Shown: positions 34,655-43,252 of the stretch, piece after piece
Layout: every line of letters begins with the position of its first letter
How positions within the stretch are numbered: position 1 is the stretch's first letter
Assembly: GCF_014529935.1 (NCBI RefSeq)
Contig: NZ_JACVFC010000002.1
Location: 744,001-808,000, forward strand
DNA length: 64,000 nt
Origin: Chitinophaga qingshengii
Lineage (GTDB): Bacteria > Bacteroidota > Bacteroidia > Chitinophagales > Chitinophagaceae
Reading direction: 5' to 3'
Position numbers and translations under genes: made by a program
Notes under the pieces: generated by a model
Seen by the model: the letters and a program-made list of their open reading frames with translations, nothing else
The model's database searches: none
What the model was told of the DNA's origin: nothing

Positions 34655-35293
34655 ATGTCACAAGCACCTAAAGAAAACCCGACCACACCGGGTAAAAAGG
34701 ACAAGCACGAAGCCAGGCGTGACTTTCTGAAACAATCTTCCGCGTTGATGGCGCTGGCGCTCACCCCGCCACTGGTGGTAAAAGCCGGTGAAAATGATGA
34801 AGCGATAGCCGGCCTCTTTGAAAAGATGCCTGTCAGCATGCATATCAACGGCAAAGCCTATCAACTGTCGGTAGAACCCAGGGTAACACTGCTGGACCTG
34901 CTGCGGGAACAACTGGCGCTCACCGGTACCAAGAAAGGTTGCGATCATGGTCAATGCGGCGCTTGTACTGTTCACGTAGACGGTCAGCGTATCAATTCCT
35001 GCCTGACCCTCGCCGTGATGCAGGAAGGGAAAAAAATTACCACCATCGAAGGGCTTTCACAGGGAGATGACCTGCATCCTGTACAGGAAGCTTTTATTAA
35101 ACATGATGGCTTTCAATGCGGTTACTGCACACCCGGCCAGATCATGTCGGCAGTGGCCTGCATCCGGGAAGGGCATGCCGGTTCACCGGAAGAAATACGC
35201 GAATTCATGAGTGGTAATATTTGCCGCTGCGGCGCCTATGACAACATTGTAGCCGCTATTATGGACGTAAAACAAGGAGGGCACAACGTATGA
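34655..35293 (+). CDS. Aldehyde oxidoreductase-type (2Fe-2S) subunit, Tat-exported (PaoA-like)
   Basis: A 212-residue iron-sulfur subunit with a twin-arginine leader (ARRDFLKQSSALMALAL, 20-37). The N-terminal plant-type [2Fe-2S] site uses C96, C101, C104 and C116. The second helical cluster uses C155, C158, C190 and C192. It passes electrons from the molybdenum site to FAD. The gene order iron-sulfur, FAD, molybdenum subunit matches the periplasmic E. coli PaoABC enzyme, where only this subunit carries the Tat signal. The start at 34655 is preferred over an in-frame ATG 8 codons upstream because the leader fits better. It overlaps the next gene by 4 nt. Confidence 0.9.
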   Translation: MSQAPKENPTTPGKKDKHEARRDFLKQSSALMALALTPPLVVKAGENDEAIAGLFEKMPVSMHINGKAYQLSVEPRVTLLDLLREQLALTGTKKGCDHGQCGACTVHVDGQRINSCLTLAVMQEGKKITTIEGLSQGDDLHPVQEAFIKHDGFQCGYCTPGQIMSAVACIREGHAGSPEEIREFMSGNICRCGAYDNIVAAIMDVKQGGHNV

Positions 35294-36270
35294 ACCAGTT
35301 TTCCTATGTAAGGCCTGCGAGCCAGCAGGCCGCTATTGACGCCCTCACCAGGGATAGCTCCGCCCGTTTCATCGCCGGTGGCACCAACCTGCTGGACCTG
35401 ATGAAAAACGGTGTGCTGGCGCCGGAGAAGCTGGTAGATATCAACCGGCTGCCCCTGAAAAATATTGTGCTGAACAATAACATTCTGCACATCGGTGCGC
35501 TGGCGCTCAACAGTGAAGTCGCCGCGCATCCGCTGGTAAAAACGCATCACCCGTTGTTATCGCAGGCCTTGCTGGCCGGCGCTTCGCAACAGCTCCGCAA
35601 TATGGCCACCACCGGCGGCAATATGATGCAGCGTACCCGTTGCAGTTATTTCTACGACATCACCATGCCCTGCAATAAAAGAACACCCGGCAGCGGTTGC
35701 AGCGCTATCGGCGGCATGAACCGCATGCACGCCATTTTCGGCGACAGCGAGCAGTGTATCGCCGTACATCCCAGCGATATGTGCGTGGCGCTCGTAGCGC
35801 TCGATGCAACGGTACTGGTAGCCGGTCCCAAAGGCAACCGCCGCATTCCTTTCGGCGATTTCCACCGCCTGCCCGGCACTACCCCCGACAAAGACAATAA
35901 CCTCGGTAAAGGTGAACTGATTACCGGTATTGACATACCCGCCAGTCCTTTTACCCGGAATGTATATTACCTCAAGGTACGCGACCGCGCTTCCTATGCT
36001 TTTGCACTGGTATCTGTTGCCGCCGCGCTGGATATCAGCAACAACACTATCCGCGGTGTACGGCTGGCAATGGGTGGTGTGGCGCACAAACCCTGGCGCC
36101 TGCACGAAGCGGAAAAAGCACTGACAGGCAAAGCGCCGACGACAGAAAATTTCCGTATAGCCGCTACCGTAGCTACACAGTCAGCGCACCCTTATACGCA
36201 TAATGCCTTCAAAGTGCCCATGGCCCAGAACAGTATCGTTACCGCCTTACAAAAAGCCGCCGCCGTATGA
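35290..36270 (+). CDS. Molybdenum hydroxylase FAD-binding subunit (PaoB-like)
   Basis: A 326-residue FAD subunit of the xanthine dehydrogenase/CO dehydrogenase medium-chain family. The FAD-binding loop ARFIAGGTNLLDLMKN (26-40) and QQLRNMATTGGNMMQRTRCSYF (100-121) are typical. Four cysteines, C118, C128, C137 and C156, correspond to the extra [4Fe-4S] insertion known from E. coli PaoB (NKRTPGSGC). No leader is present, so it would be carried out with the Tat-bearing subunit. It overlaps both neighbours by 4 nt (ATGA). Confidence 0.9.
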   Translation: MNQFSYVRPASQQAAIDALTRDSSARFIAGGTNLLDLMKNGVLAPEKLVDINRLPLKNIVLNNNILHIGALALNSEVAAHPLVKTHHPLLSQALLAGASQQLRNMATTGGNMMQRTRCSYFYDITMPCNKRTPGSGCSAIGGMNRMHAIFGDSEQCIAVHPSDMCVALVALDATVLVAGPKGNRRIPFGDFHRLPGTTPDKDNNLGKGELITGIDIPASPFTRNVYYLKVRDRASYAFALVSVAAALDISNNTIRGVRLAMGGVAHKPWRLHEAEKALTGKAPTTENFRIAATVATQSAHPYTHNAFKVPMAQNSIVTALQKAAAV

Positions 36271-38450
36271 AAAAGCAAGCAGTAGGACAATCCATGGACC
36301 GCGTAGACGGTCGCCTGAAAGTAACCGGGGCCGCCCGTTACTTTGCTGATCATCAGCCGGAAGGTATGTTGTACGCAGCACTGGTATGCAGCACCATCAG
36401 TAGTGGCCGCATTACCGCGATAGATGCCGCCAAAGCACTGCGGGCGCCCGGTGTGGCCGATGTGGTGTCCCACCTCAACGCACCGCCTGTTCCGGGTTAC
36501 CAGGTAGAAAATCCCAATCCCAAACAGGGACTGAAAATATTTCACGACGACCGTATCTATTCCAATGGACAACCGGTAGCCATTGTAGTGGCCAACACCC
36601 TGGAACGGGCAGTATACGCCGCCTCCCTCGTGAAGGTAAGCTACGCAAAGGAAGCACACGAAACGGATTTGGCTGCCAGTATGAACAAAGCTTTCCAGGT
36701 CGCCAAAATAAAAGATTACCTCCGGGGTGAAGCCGATGCCTGGAAAAAAGCGCCGGTAAATATGGAGGCGGAATACAATATTCCCATTGAAGTACACAAC
36801 CCTATGGAGCTGGCAGGTATGATCGCTCATTGGGAAGCACCGGATAAACTCACGGTCTACGCGAAAACGCAGGGTGTTAAAAGTGTGCAGCAAACATTGA
36901 AAACACTCTTTCAATTACCGGAAGATCATATCACCGTACACTCGCAGTTCGTAGGCGGCGCTTTCGGAATGGCACTGCGTATCTGGCCTATGGAAATAGC
37001 CACCATCCTGGCTGCGAAGAAAGCAGGCAAACCGGTGAAACTGGTGATCAACCGTAAAGAGATGTTCACGCTGGTAGGTTACCGCCCAGCCGCTACGCAA
37101 CGTATAGGCATTGGCGCTACTGCCGATGGCAAACTGACCGGTATCACGCACAGCGCCGTAGCCAACACCTCACCCTATGAGGATTTCACCGAGGCGATCG
37201 TGAACATGAGCCGCATGATGTACGCATGTCCGAATGTAAACACCCGGTATCAGCTGGTACCGCTCAATCTCAGCACCCCGGTGTGGATGCGCGGTCCGGG
37301 CGAAGCCACCGGCGCCTTCGCGCTGGAATCAGCCATCGATGAACTGGCGCATAAACTCAACATGGACCCGCTGCAGCTGCGAATACTGAACCATGCGGAT
37401 ACCGATCCGGATAAAAACCTGCCTTATTCCAGCAAATACCTGAAGGAAGCCTATGATATGGGCGCAGCTAAAATAGGTTGGCAACAACGCCGTCAAACGC
37501 CCCGCCAGCTGGAAGAAGACGGCTGGCTCGCAGGTTACGGTATGAGTAGCGGCGTATTTAGCGCCAGTCGCGGTAAAGCTACCGCCAGCGCTACACTCAG
37601 GTCCGATGGTTCGCTTATTATCCGCAGTGCCGCTGCTGATATTGGTCCCGGTACCGCTACCGCCATGGTACAGATAGCCGCTGATGCCACCGGCATCGAT
37701 GTGAAGAAAATAAAATTCCTGCTGGGAGAATCGGAATACCCCGAAGCACCCCGCCAGGGCGGTTCTTCCACGGTATCTACCGTAGGCAGCGCTGTCAACG
37801 ACGTATGCCGTACGCTGCAACAAAAGCTGGGTGAACTGGCCACGGCGAATATCCCTGCATTCAAAGCATTGAAGCCGGCAGACATACAACATGAAGCCGG
37901 CGCACTGGTATCCGGTACTTCCAGGCTGGACTATGCCGCACTGCTGCAACAACAACAGCTGCCGGAACTGGTGGTCGCCGCTACTTCCCAGGCCGGCGAT
38001 GAACGGAAACAATACGCTATGTATTCTTTCTCTGTTCATTTTGCGAAAGTACACGTTCATCCTGCCACCGGTGTGGTACGGATTAAACATATTGTAAGTG
38101 TGGCCGATTCGGGCACCGTGGTCAACACTAAAACCGCCCGTAGCCAGATGATCGGCGGCGTGGTAGGCGGCATTGGTATGGCGCTTACAGAAGAAGCTTT
38201 GATAGATCAGCGTTTCGGCCGTTATGTAAACAACAACTATGCGGACTACCATGTGCCTGTGAATGCAGATACGCCACCTACAGATGTACTGTTTATCAAC
38301 AAAAAAGATCCCGTTATTAACCCAATGGGCGCTAAAGGTATGGGCGAAATAGCGCTGATAGGCTTTGCTGCCGCTATTTCCAACGCGGTCTTCAATGCTA
38401 CCGGCAAACGGGTGCGCGACCTGCCCATTACACCCGATAAACTGATTTAA
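36267..38450 (+). CDS. Molybdenum-binding catalytic subunit, xanthine dehydrogenase family (PaoC-like)
   Basis: A 727-residue catalytic subunit that hydroxylates aldehydes or N-heterocycles at a molybdenum-cytosine-dinucleotide centre. Visible blocks are the N-terminal KVTGAARYFADHQPEGMLYA, the QFVGGAFGMALRIW loop, GPGEATGAFALESAIDELAHKL, cofactor contacts RQGGSSTVSTVGSAVND and the catalytic glutamate E694 in GAKGMGEIALIG, the position of the active Glu in PaoC. The single-chain length fits the PaoC type. The best guess is aldehyde oxidation for detoxification. It is followed after 4 nt by xdhC-like and mocA-like genes that finish its cofactor. Confidence 0.92.
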   Translation: MKKQAVGQSMDRVDGRLKVTGAARYFADHQPEGMLYAALVCSTISSGRITAIDAAKALRAPGVADVVSHLNAPPVPGYQVENPNPKQGLKIFHDDRIYSNGQPVAIVVANTLERAVYAASLVKVSYAKEAHETDLAASMNKAFQVAKIKDYLRGEADAWKKAPVNMEAEYNIPIEVHNPMELAGMIAHWEAPDKLTVYAKTQGVKSVQQTLKTLFQLPEDHITVHSQFVGGAFGMALRIWPMEIATILAAKKAGKPVKLVINRKEMFTLVGYRPAATQRIGIGATADGKLTGITHSAVANTSPYEDFTEAIVNMSRMMYACPNVNTRYQLVPLNLSTPVWMRGPGEATGAFALESAIDELAHKLNMDPLQLRILNHADTDPDKNLPYSSKYLKEAYDMGAAKIGWQQRRQTPRQLEEDGWLAGYGMSSGVFSASRGKATASATLRSDGSLIIRSAAADIGPGTATAMVQIAADATGIDVKKIKFLLGESEYPEAPRQGGSSTVSTVGSAVNDVCRTLQQKLGELATANIPAFKALKPADIQHEAGALVSGTSRLDYAALLQQQQLPELVVAATSQAGDERKQYAMYSFSVHFAKVHVHPATGVVRIKHIVSVADSGTVVNTKTARSQMIGGVVGGIGMALTEEALIDQRFGRYVNNNYADYHVPVNADTPPTDVLFINKKDPVINPMGAKGMGEIALIGFAAAISNAVFNATGKRVRDLPITPDKLI

Positions 38451-38454
38451 TATT

Positions 38455-39612
38455 ATGCAGAAAGAGCTGGAAGATATTGTGAAGGCCTATCTCATCGCCA
38501 GTGAGCAAGGTATGCAGACAGCCCTGGCTACCGTGGTACATGTGGAAGGTTCCTCCTACCGGCAGCCCGGCGCCAGAATGCTGATTACAGAAAACGGGGC
38601 GCTAACAGGCGCCATCAGTGGCGGCTGCCTCGAAGGAGATGCCTTGCGTAAGGCACAACTGGCCATGCTGCAACAAAAGCCCATGCTGGTCACCTACGAT
38701 ACTACTGATGAAGATGATGCCACCATCGGCGTTGGCCTGGGCTGTAACGGTATCATACATATCCTGCTGGAACCGCTGGGCCCGCACAGAACACTCTGCC
38801 CGCTTACCTTATTGCAACAACAGGTAGGTAACAGGGACACTACTGTGCTGGTCACCCTGTTTAATCTTACCCGGCGTTCCGCACCACAACCCGGTACCTG
38901 CGTACTGATCACAGATGGCGGAGAAAGACAGGTGCAGCTGGAAGAAGGCCCTTTACGCACCGCTATACTCACGGATGTATGCGCCGCCTTCACCGCGCGG
39001 CAATCGGCCGTTAAAACCTATGATACCGGCCAGGATCAAATCACCGCGCTGATCGCGTGGCATCCGCCGGCTATTCAACTGCTGGTCGCCGGTGCCGGCA
39101 ACGATGTACAGCCCCTGGTGAAAATGGCTGCTATACTGGGTTGGCATACGACAGTAGTGGATGGCCGCCCCGCGTATGCACAGCCGCAACGTTTTCCCGA
39201 AGCTGCCCGGGTAATCGTCGCCAAACCCGTGGAGGTACTGCAGCACCTGCAACCCGACGACTATACCGCAGCTGTACTGATGACACATAACTACAACTAC
39301 GATATCGCTTTATTATCGGCACTGCTGCCGCACCGGTTGCCTTATATCGGTGTACTGGGACCTGCCAGGAAACTGCAACGCATGTTACAGGAAATGGAAG
39401 ATACCGGCGCCGCTATCACACCGGAACAACGGGCACGTATATACGGACCAGTAGGACTGGACATTGGCGCCGATACACCGGAAGAAATAGCCCTATCCGT
39501 TATCAGTGAAGTAAAGGCGGTAATGGCCGGCGCTCCCGGCGATTCGCTGCGCAACAATCCGGTGGCCATCCACCAGCGCGCCCACCAGCAGATCATTCAA
39601 AAACAACTATGA
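38455..39612 (+). CDS. XdhC/CoxI-family molybdenum cofactor insertion protein
   Basis: A 385-residue protein. The N-terminal XdhC_CoxI domain (TALATVVHVEGSSYRQPGARMLITENG, then GAISGGCLEGDAL) binds molybdenum cofactor, and a C-terminal Rossmann domain (PAIQLLVAGAGNDVQPLVKMAAILGWHTTVVD) follows. Such chaperones (PaoD, XdhC) hold the sulfurated cofactor and insert it into the apo-enzyme. Its place in the operon makes the PaoC-like subunit its client. It overlaps the mocA-like gene by 4 nt. Confidence 0.9.
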   Translation: MQKELEDIVKAYLIASEQGMQTALATVVHVEGSSYRQPGARMLITENGALTGAISGGCLEGDALRKAQLAMLQQKPMLVTYDTTDEDDATIGVGLGCNGIIHILLEPLGPHRTLCPLTLLQQQVGNRDTTVLVTLFNLTRRSAPQPGTCVLITDGGERQVQLEEGPLRTAILTDVCAAFTARQSAVKTYDTGQDQITALIAWHPPAIQLLVAGAGNDVQPLVKMAAILGWHTTVVDGRPAYAQPQRFPEAARVIVAKPVEVLQHLQPDDYTAAVLMTHNYNYDIALLSALLPHRLPYIGVLGPARKLQRMLQEMEDTGAAITPEQRARIYGPVGLDIGADTPEEIALSVISEVKAVMAGAPGDSLRNNPVAIHQRAHQQIIQKQL

Positions 39613-40199
39613 TGCGCCGCACAGGGATCGTTATACTGGCTGCCGGCGCATCGCAACGTCTGGGAACACCCAAACAACAGGTGCGTTTTGAACAACAAAG
39701 TCTGCTGAAACGTATCATTCATACGGCGCAGCAGACCAGTGCCCGCCCTATCGTAGTGGTACTGGGTGCTTTCGCTGACAACATCCTTCCCGAAACAACA
39801 AACAGCGAAGCGATAGTCATCATCAACCCACACTGGGAAACCGGTATGGGCAGCTCTATACAAGCCGGTGTACAACACCTGCTACATATAGCCAACAACG
39901 TGAGTGATGTACTCATCCTCCTCTGCGATCAGCCTTTCATTACGGCAGCCCTGCTGGAAGAATTAATCACTACACATTTACGGGAAAACAAGGGTATTAC
40001 TGCCTGCACCTATGGTAACACTACCGGTACGCCCATTATCTTTCACCAAAAGTATTTCCCTCTCCTGCAAACTTTATCCGGTCAGGAAGGCGCGAAAAAA
40101 ATTATCTATCAACATCCAGACGATGTGACTACTCTCCCTTTCCCGGAAGGCAGTATTGATATCGATACCCCGGAAGATCTTAAAAAACTACACATCTAA
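39609..40199 (+). CDS. mocA: Molybdenum cofactor cytidylyltransferase-like NTP transferase (MocA type)
   Basis: A 196-residue nucleotidyltransferase. It has the pyrophosphorylase-type loop VILAAGASQRLGTPKQQ (7-23), NPHWETGMGSSIQAG and the metal Asp in LLCDQPF. MocA adds CMP to the molybdenum cofactor, giving the dinucleotide form used by xanthine dehydrogenase-family enzymes. That matches the three-subunit enzyme upstream, so the symbol is given by homology and context. It is the last gene of the five-gene operon. Confidence 0.82.
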   Translation: MMRRTGIVILAAGASQRLGTPKQQVRFEQQSLLKRIIHTAQQTSARPIVVVLGAFADNILPETTNSEAIVIINPHWETGMGSSIQAGVQHLLHIANNVSDVLILLCDQPFITAALLEELITTHLRENKGITACTYGNTTGTPIIFHQKYFPLLQTLSGQEGAKKIIYQHPDDVTTLPFPEGSIDIDTPEDLKKLHI

Positions 40200-40238
40200 C
40201 ATTATCATTATCAATCACCGAAAAAAAATTAAACACCC

Positions 40239-40292
40239 CTTGTATTTTTTATCAGATCTTTTCACTTATATTTGTCTACAGAATTAGTAGAC
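40239..40292 (+). promoter_or_regulatory. Promoter with palindromic operator at the transcript start
   Basis: Exact -7 box TATATTTG (40267-40274), with CTTG (40239-40242) as a weak -33. Directly after the box lies the inverted repeat GTCTAC-N7-GTAGAC (40274-40292), just where transcription should begin, a common repressor site. It can also fold as a 6-bp hairpin in the 5' leader. The short Cys-tailed ORF starts 17 nt later. Confidence 0.6.
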
Positions 40293-40309
40293 TAATAAAA
40301 TCTACCTTT

Positions 40310-40396
40310 ATGAACAGTTATCATCAACATCTAAACCTGCGCCTACATCCGCTTTCATCTGCCAGTCAAGCTACTGTCTGCTCCTGTTGTTGTTAA
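40310..40396 (+). CDS. Cys-tailed short leader peptide (28 residues)
   Basis: A 28-codon frame that starts with ATG 36 nt after an exact -7 box and ends in C-S-C-C-C just before TAA. The start is MNSYHQHLNLRLHP, the middle LSSASQATV; it has no signal peptide. A run of Cys codons at the end of a short ORF close to a promoter suggests a leader whose translation senses charged tRNA-Cys, as described for cysteine-responsive upstream ORFs in mycobacteria. A metal-binding or modified peptide is another option. The stop lies 95 nt before the PhyH dioxygenase start. Coding has not been tested beyond context. Confidence 0.5.
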   Translation: MNSYHQHLNLRLHPLSSASQATVCSCCC

Positions 40397-40491
40397 TCCT
40401 ACCCTCTCTTGTTGCGGTCTCCCCACCAACCTCCGCACATTTCACAACATTTCAGTCTATCATTTTACTGTTACAAAAAAACTGCTTCGTC

Positions 40492-41385
40492 ATGAAAACG
40501 AATAACCAACCCGTATTTGAACTGGGGAAAACCATTTCTGCACCTCAACTGTCCTATTTTCAACAACATGGTATTATACAATTTAAAAACTTCCTCGACA
40601 AGGAAACGTTATCCGCTGTCCTGGATGAAGTGACACAGGTACAGAATTTCCTGCTACGCAACCAGGTGCAGAAAGTCAACGGTATCCCGTTAAAATTCGG
40701 TACCGATACCAATGGTGCGCCACTGATACAGCGCATCGCCTTTGCATCGCATTACAGCAATGCCCTGCGTGAACTATTGAAAGATGAACGGTTGCTGGCG
40801 CTTACCAGCCTTCTCGGCCCCTATGACGGCCGTATCGGTGAAAACGAAAAAGATGGCCTCGTGATCAATCATTACGTCAATACCGACAGCAGCCAGTTCC
40901 GGCAGTTAGGATGGCATACCGATAGCCCGCGGGATCTTTTCCTCGGCTCCCGTATCCTGCCTATGCTCAACGTAGGCATCCATCTGGATGATTGCCCGCT
41001 GGAAAACGGCGGACTACGCGTACTCGCCGGTACGCATCACCAGAGCATCTTCCGCTTATTATTCCGGAAAAAATATTTCATTGACCATACACCTGATAAA
41101 CGCGAAACAGGCTTCGACATTGAAGCGGGCGACCTTACCGTGCATGACGGCCGCCTATGGCACCGGGTGCAGCAATCACCCTTCACCGGCGAAAAAAGCC
41201 GCCGGCGGGTGATGTACATCCCGGTAATCACCGGCGCTTATCAGCCTAAACATGCACATTCTCCTACACCATTTTATCACAAACTGGCTCAGCTAAAACA
41301 ACATTTATACGGCGGCAAACCACAATGGACAACGGTTAAAGCCGCCGAAGGCAAACTGGCAAAAGTCAACAGTACATCTATCTAA
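40492..41385 (+). CDS. Phytanoyl-CoA dioxygenase (PhyH)-family Fe(II)/2-oxoglutarate oxygenase
   Basis: A 297-residue oxygenase with the double-stranded beta-helix iron site H142, D144 (GWHTDSPRD) and H224 (VHDGRLWHRVQ). The 2-oxoglutarate Arg is probably in EKSRRRVMYIPV. The N-terminal SYFQQHGIIQFKNFLDKETL is typical of PhyH proteins. Substrates of this family run from lipids to small metabolites and cannot be read here. The start at 40492 was chosen because family homology begins there. An SDR gene follows after 13 nt, so oxidation in two steps is possible. The Cys-tailed leader ORF upstream hints at sulfur-linked control. Confidence 0.85.
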   Translation: MKTNNQPVFELGKTISAPQLSYFQQHGIIQFKNFLDKETLSAVLDEVTQVQNFLLRNQVQKVNGIPLKFGTDTNGAPLIQRIAFASHYSNALRELLKDERLLALTSLLGPYDGRIGENEKDGLVINHYVNTDSSQFRQLGWHTDSPRDLFLGSRILPMLNVGIHLDDCPLENGGLRVLAGTHHQSIFRLLFRKKYFIDHTPDKRETGFDIEAGDLTVHDGRLWHRVQQSPFTGEKSRRRVMYIPVITGAYQPKHAHSPTPFYHKLAQLKQHLYGGKPQWTTVKAAEGKLAKVNSTSI

Positions 41386-41398
41386 AAAAATTAAGTAT

Positions 41399-42211
41399 AT
41401 GTCTTATGCATTGGTAACCGGCGCCGCCAAAGGAATTGGCAAAGCCATCGCAGCAGAACTGGCACAGCGGAATTATCACCTCCTGCTGGTGGATCTCGAT
41501 GATGTATCTCTGCAGGAAACGGCGACAGCATTAGTGGGGCTCTATCACGTCAACGTACACACGCTTCATCAGGACCTGTCCCAGCCGAATGCATTATCGA
41601 AGGTAACCGCCTGGAGCAGCCGCTGGCACGATCAACTCACCGTAGTCGTCAACAATGCGGGTTATGGCATCAACGGGGCGTTTGAACAACTCTCCCTGGA
41701 GGAACAGTTCAATGTCATCGATGTCAACATCAGGGCACAGGTGGGGCTGTCTTATGCCTATATCCCGGTGCTGCGCCGGTTTCCAAAAGCCTGGCTGCTC
41801 AATCTCGCCAGCACTACGGCTTATCAAACCGTCCCCTATCTCAATATATATGCAGCTACCAAGGCTTTTGCCTTGTCCTTCACGAGAGGACTGCGTTACG
41901 AACTGCGGCATTCCCCCATCTCGGTGAGCGCACTCAGTCCCGGTAGCACCGATACCGATTTTGTGAACCGCGCCCGCATGGGACAACAAACCAGGAAACT
42001 GGCGGACCGGTTTAACATGACGCCCGAAAGCGTGGCTAAAATAGCCGTCAACGGACTGTTTAAAGGAAAAGCGGAAATTGTTCCCGGGTTTATCAACAAA
42101 CTCAATGCTTCGCTGCCTAAATTTTTCCCAAAATCATTGGTGGAGAGAATTGCGGGGAATATCTACGAACAAAAGGAAAAAGCGCCGGTGGTGGCTATTA
42201 CACCGGGCTGA
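41399..42211 (+). CDS. Short-chain dehydrogenase/reductase (SDR)
   Basis: A 270-residue classical SDR. The cofactor loop is TGAAKGIG (7-14), the NNAG motif is at 85-88, and the catalytic set is S138, Y151 and K155 (YAATK). The acidic D32/D34 after beta-2 (LVDLDD) suggests NAD(H) rather than NADP(H). The substrate is unknown. It lies 13 nt after the PhyH gene and surely shares its transcript. A decayed DUF72 gene follows on the same strand. Confidence 0.9.
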   Translation: MSYALVTGAAKGIGKAIAAELAQRNYHLLLVDLDDVSLQETATALVGLYHVNVHTLHQDLSQPNALSKVTAWSSRWHDQLTVVVNNAGYGINGAFEQLSLEEQFNVIDVNIRAQVGLSYAYIPVLRRFPKAWLLNLASTTAYQTVPYLNIYAATKAFALSFTRGLRYELRHSPISVSALSPGSTDTDFVNRARMGQQTRKLADRFNMTPESVAKIAVNGLFKGKAEIVPGFINKLNASLPKFFPKSLVERIAGNIYEQKEKAPVVAITPG

Positions 42212-42249
42212 CCGGTTACGCCCGGAACACCTTTTGCAGCTGTTGGCCT

Positions 42250-42455
42250 ATGGCTAAAAAAGGAATCTATATCGGCACTTCCGGCTGGAGCTATAAACAC
42301 TGGAAAGAAATTCTCTACCCTCCGACACCGCCTATGCAGCCAAAATAAAAAAATGGCATGCCGCCCAACATGCTGTATGGGCTTTCTTCAATAACGACGG
42401 CCACGGCTATGCGCTCAAAAACGCCGTGGAACTTAAAACGCTGTTGGAGGTGTAA
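42250..42455 (+). pseudogene. DUF72 gene remnant with large internal deletion
   Basis: The first frame (42250-42348) reads MAKKGIYIGTSGWSYKHWKE, the conserved start of DUF72 proteins, then stops after a few unrelated codons. Another frame (from about 42322 to the TAA at 42453-42455) reads SDTAYAAKIKKW, then VWAFFNNDGHGYALKNAVEL, the conserved DUF72 end. Intact members have roughly 240-300 residues, so about 190 codons are missing, with a frame change at the junction near 42320-42326. The gene must be inactive. It ends 8 nt from the convergent glycosylase gene. Confidence 0.85.
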
Positions 42456-42463
42456 AACAGGGC

Positions 42464-43240
42464 TTACTTATACTCCGCCTGTTCATCGGTGTAATAGGTC
42501 TTACCACCGGCCGAAACATGTTGTATTGCCGCGCCGCCCGGACTCTCCGTCAGCTTATGGCTATGCACCAGCATATAATCCCGTACTTCTCCATTGATAA
42601 TATCAGGATGATGTTCACGGATATTTTTTTCGGCCGTGGTGAGTACTTTATGTATCGCCTTATGCAACGCTTTCACCGCGGTAGCAGGAATTTTATTGGA
42701 AACGGAAAACGGGGAAATACGGGCCTCCCACAAAATATCGTCCGCATAGGCATTGCCAATGCCAAGAATATTATGCTGATCGGTTAAAAACTTTTTGATG
42801 GCTGTTCTTTTCTTAGCCAGTGTTTCTTTCAGCCATCCCTCGCTCATTTCCCTGGAAAGAGCATCCGGCGCTTCTTTCTCCGCCGGGTCAAGGGTAATGT
42901 TTGCCTGGCCCTGATAATCCGTCAGTGCCAGGCCTTTACCACCTTTGAATAATAAGGTGCAGATAGTATGTTTCTGCTCATTCTTTTCGTCAAACAAATA
43001 TAGTTTGCCATGCAGCATGAGATGCATCCCCAGCACATGGCCGTTTTTAAAAGTAAAATGCAGTTCTTTGCCCACCCGGTGGATGGATTCCAGGCGTTGC
43101 CCTTCCAGCGCTGCTTTTAGCGCTTCCTCCGGCGTACGGAGCTTCTTTTTCACCACCACAGTTATTTGCTCCAGCTGTTTATGCAGCAAAACTTTCTCGA
43201 GGTTGTGACTGAACACATTCAGGTCAGGTAATTCAGGCAT
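42464..43240 (-). CDS. Fpg/Nei-family DNA glycosylase, zincless type
   Basis: A 258-residue base-excision repair enzyme. It starts with PELPD, so P2 is the catalytic N-terminal nucleophile and E3 the helper. It has the middle K-containing loop (IHRVGKELHFTF) and the helix-two-turn-helix GIGNAYADDILWEARISPF. The usual C-terminal four-Cys zinc finger is absent. In its place is SPGGAAIQHVSAGGKTYYTDEQ, the zincless finger known from plant Fpg and NEIL1-like enzymes. It removes oxidised bases and nicks the strand. The DUF885 gene is 12 nt upstream on the same strand. Confidence 0.85.
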   Translation of the reverse strand: MPELPDLNVFSHNLEKVLLHKQLEQITVVVKKKLRTPEEALKAALEGQRLESIHRVGKELHFTFKNGHVLGMHLMLHGKLYLFDEKNEQKHTICTLLFKGGKGLALTDYQGQANITLDPAEKEAPDALSREMSEGWLKETLAKKRTAIKKFLTDQHNILGIGNAYADDILWEARISPFSVSNKIPATAVKALHKAIHKVLTTAEKNIREHHPDIINGEVRDYMLVHSHKLTESPGGAAIQHVSAGGKTYYTDEQAEYK

Positions 43241-43252
43241 AGCTTTTATTTT

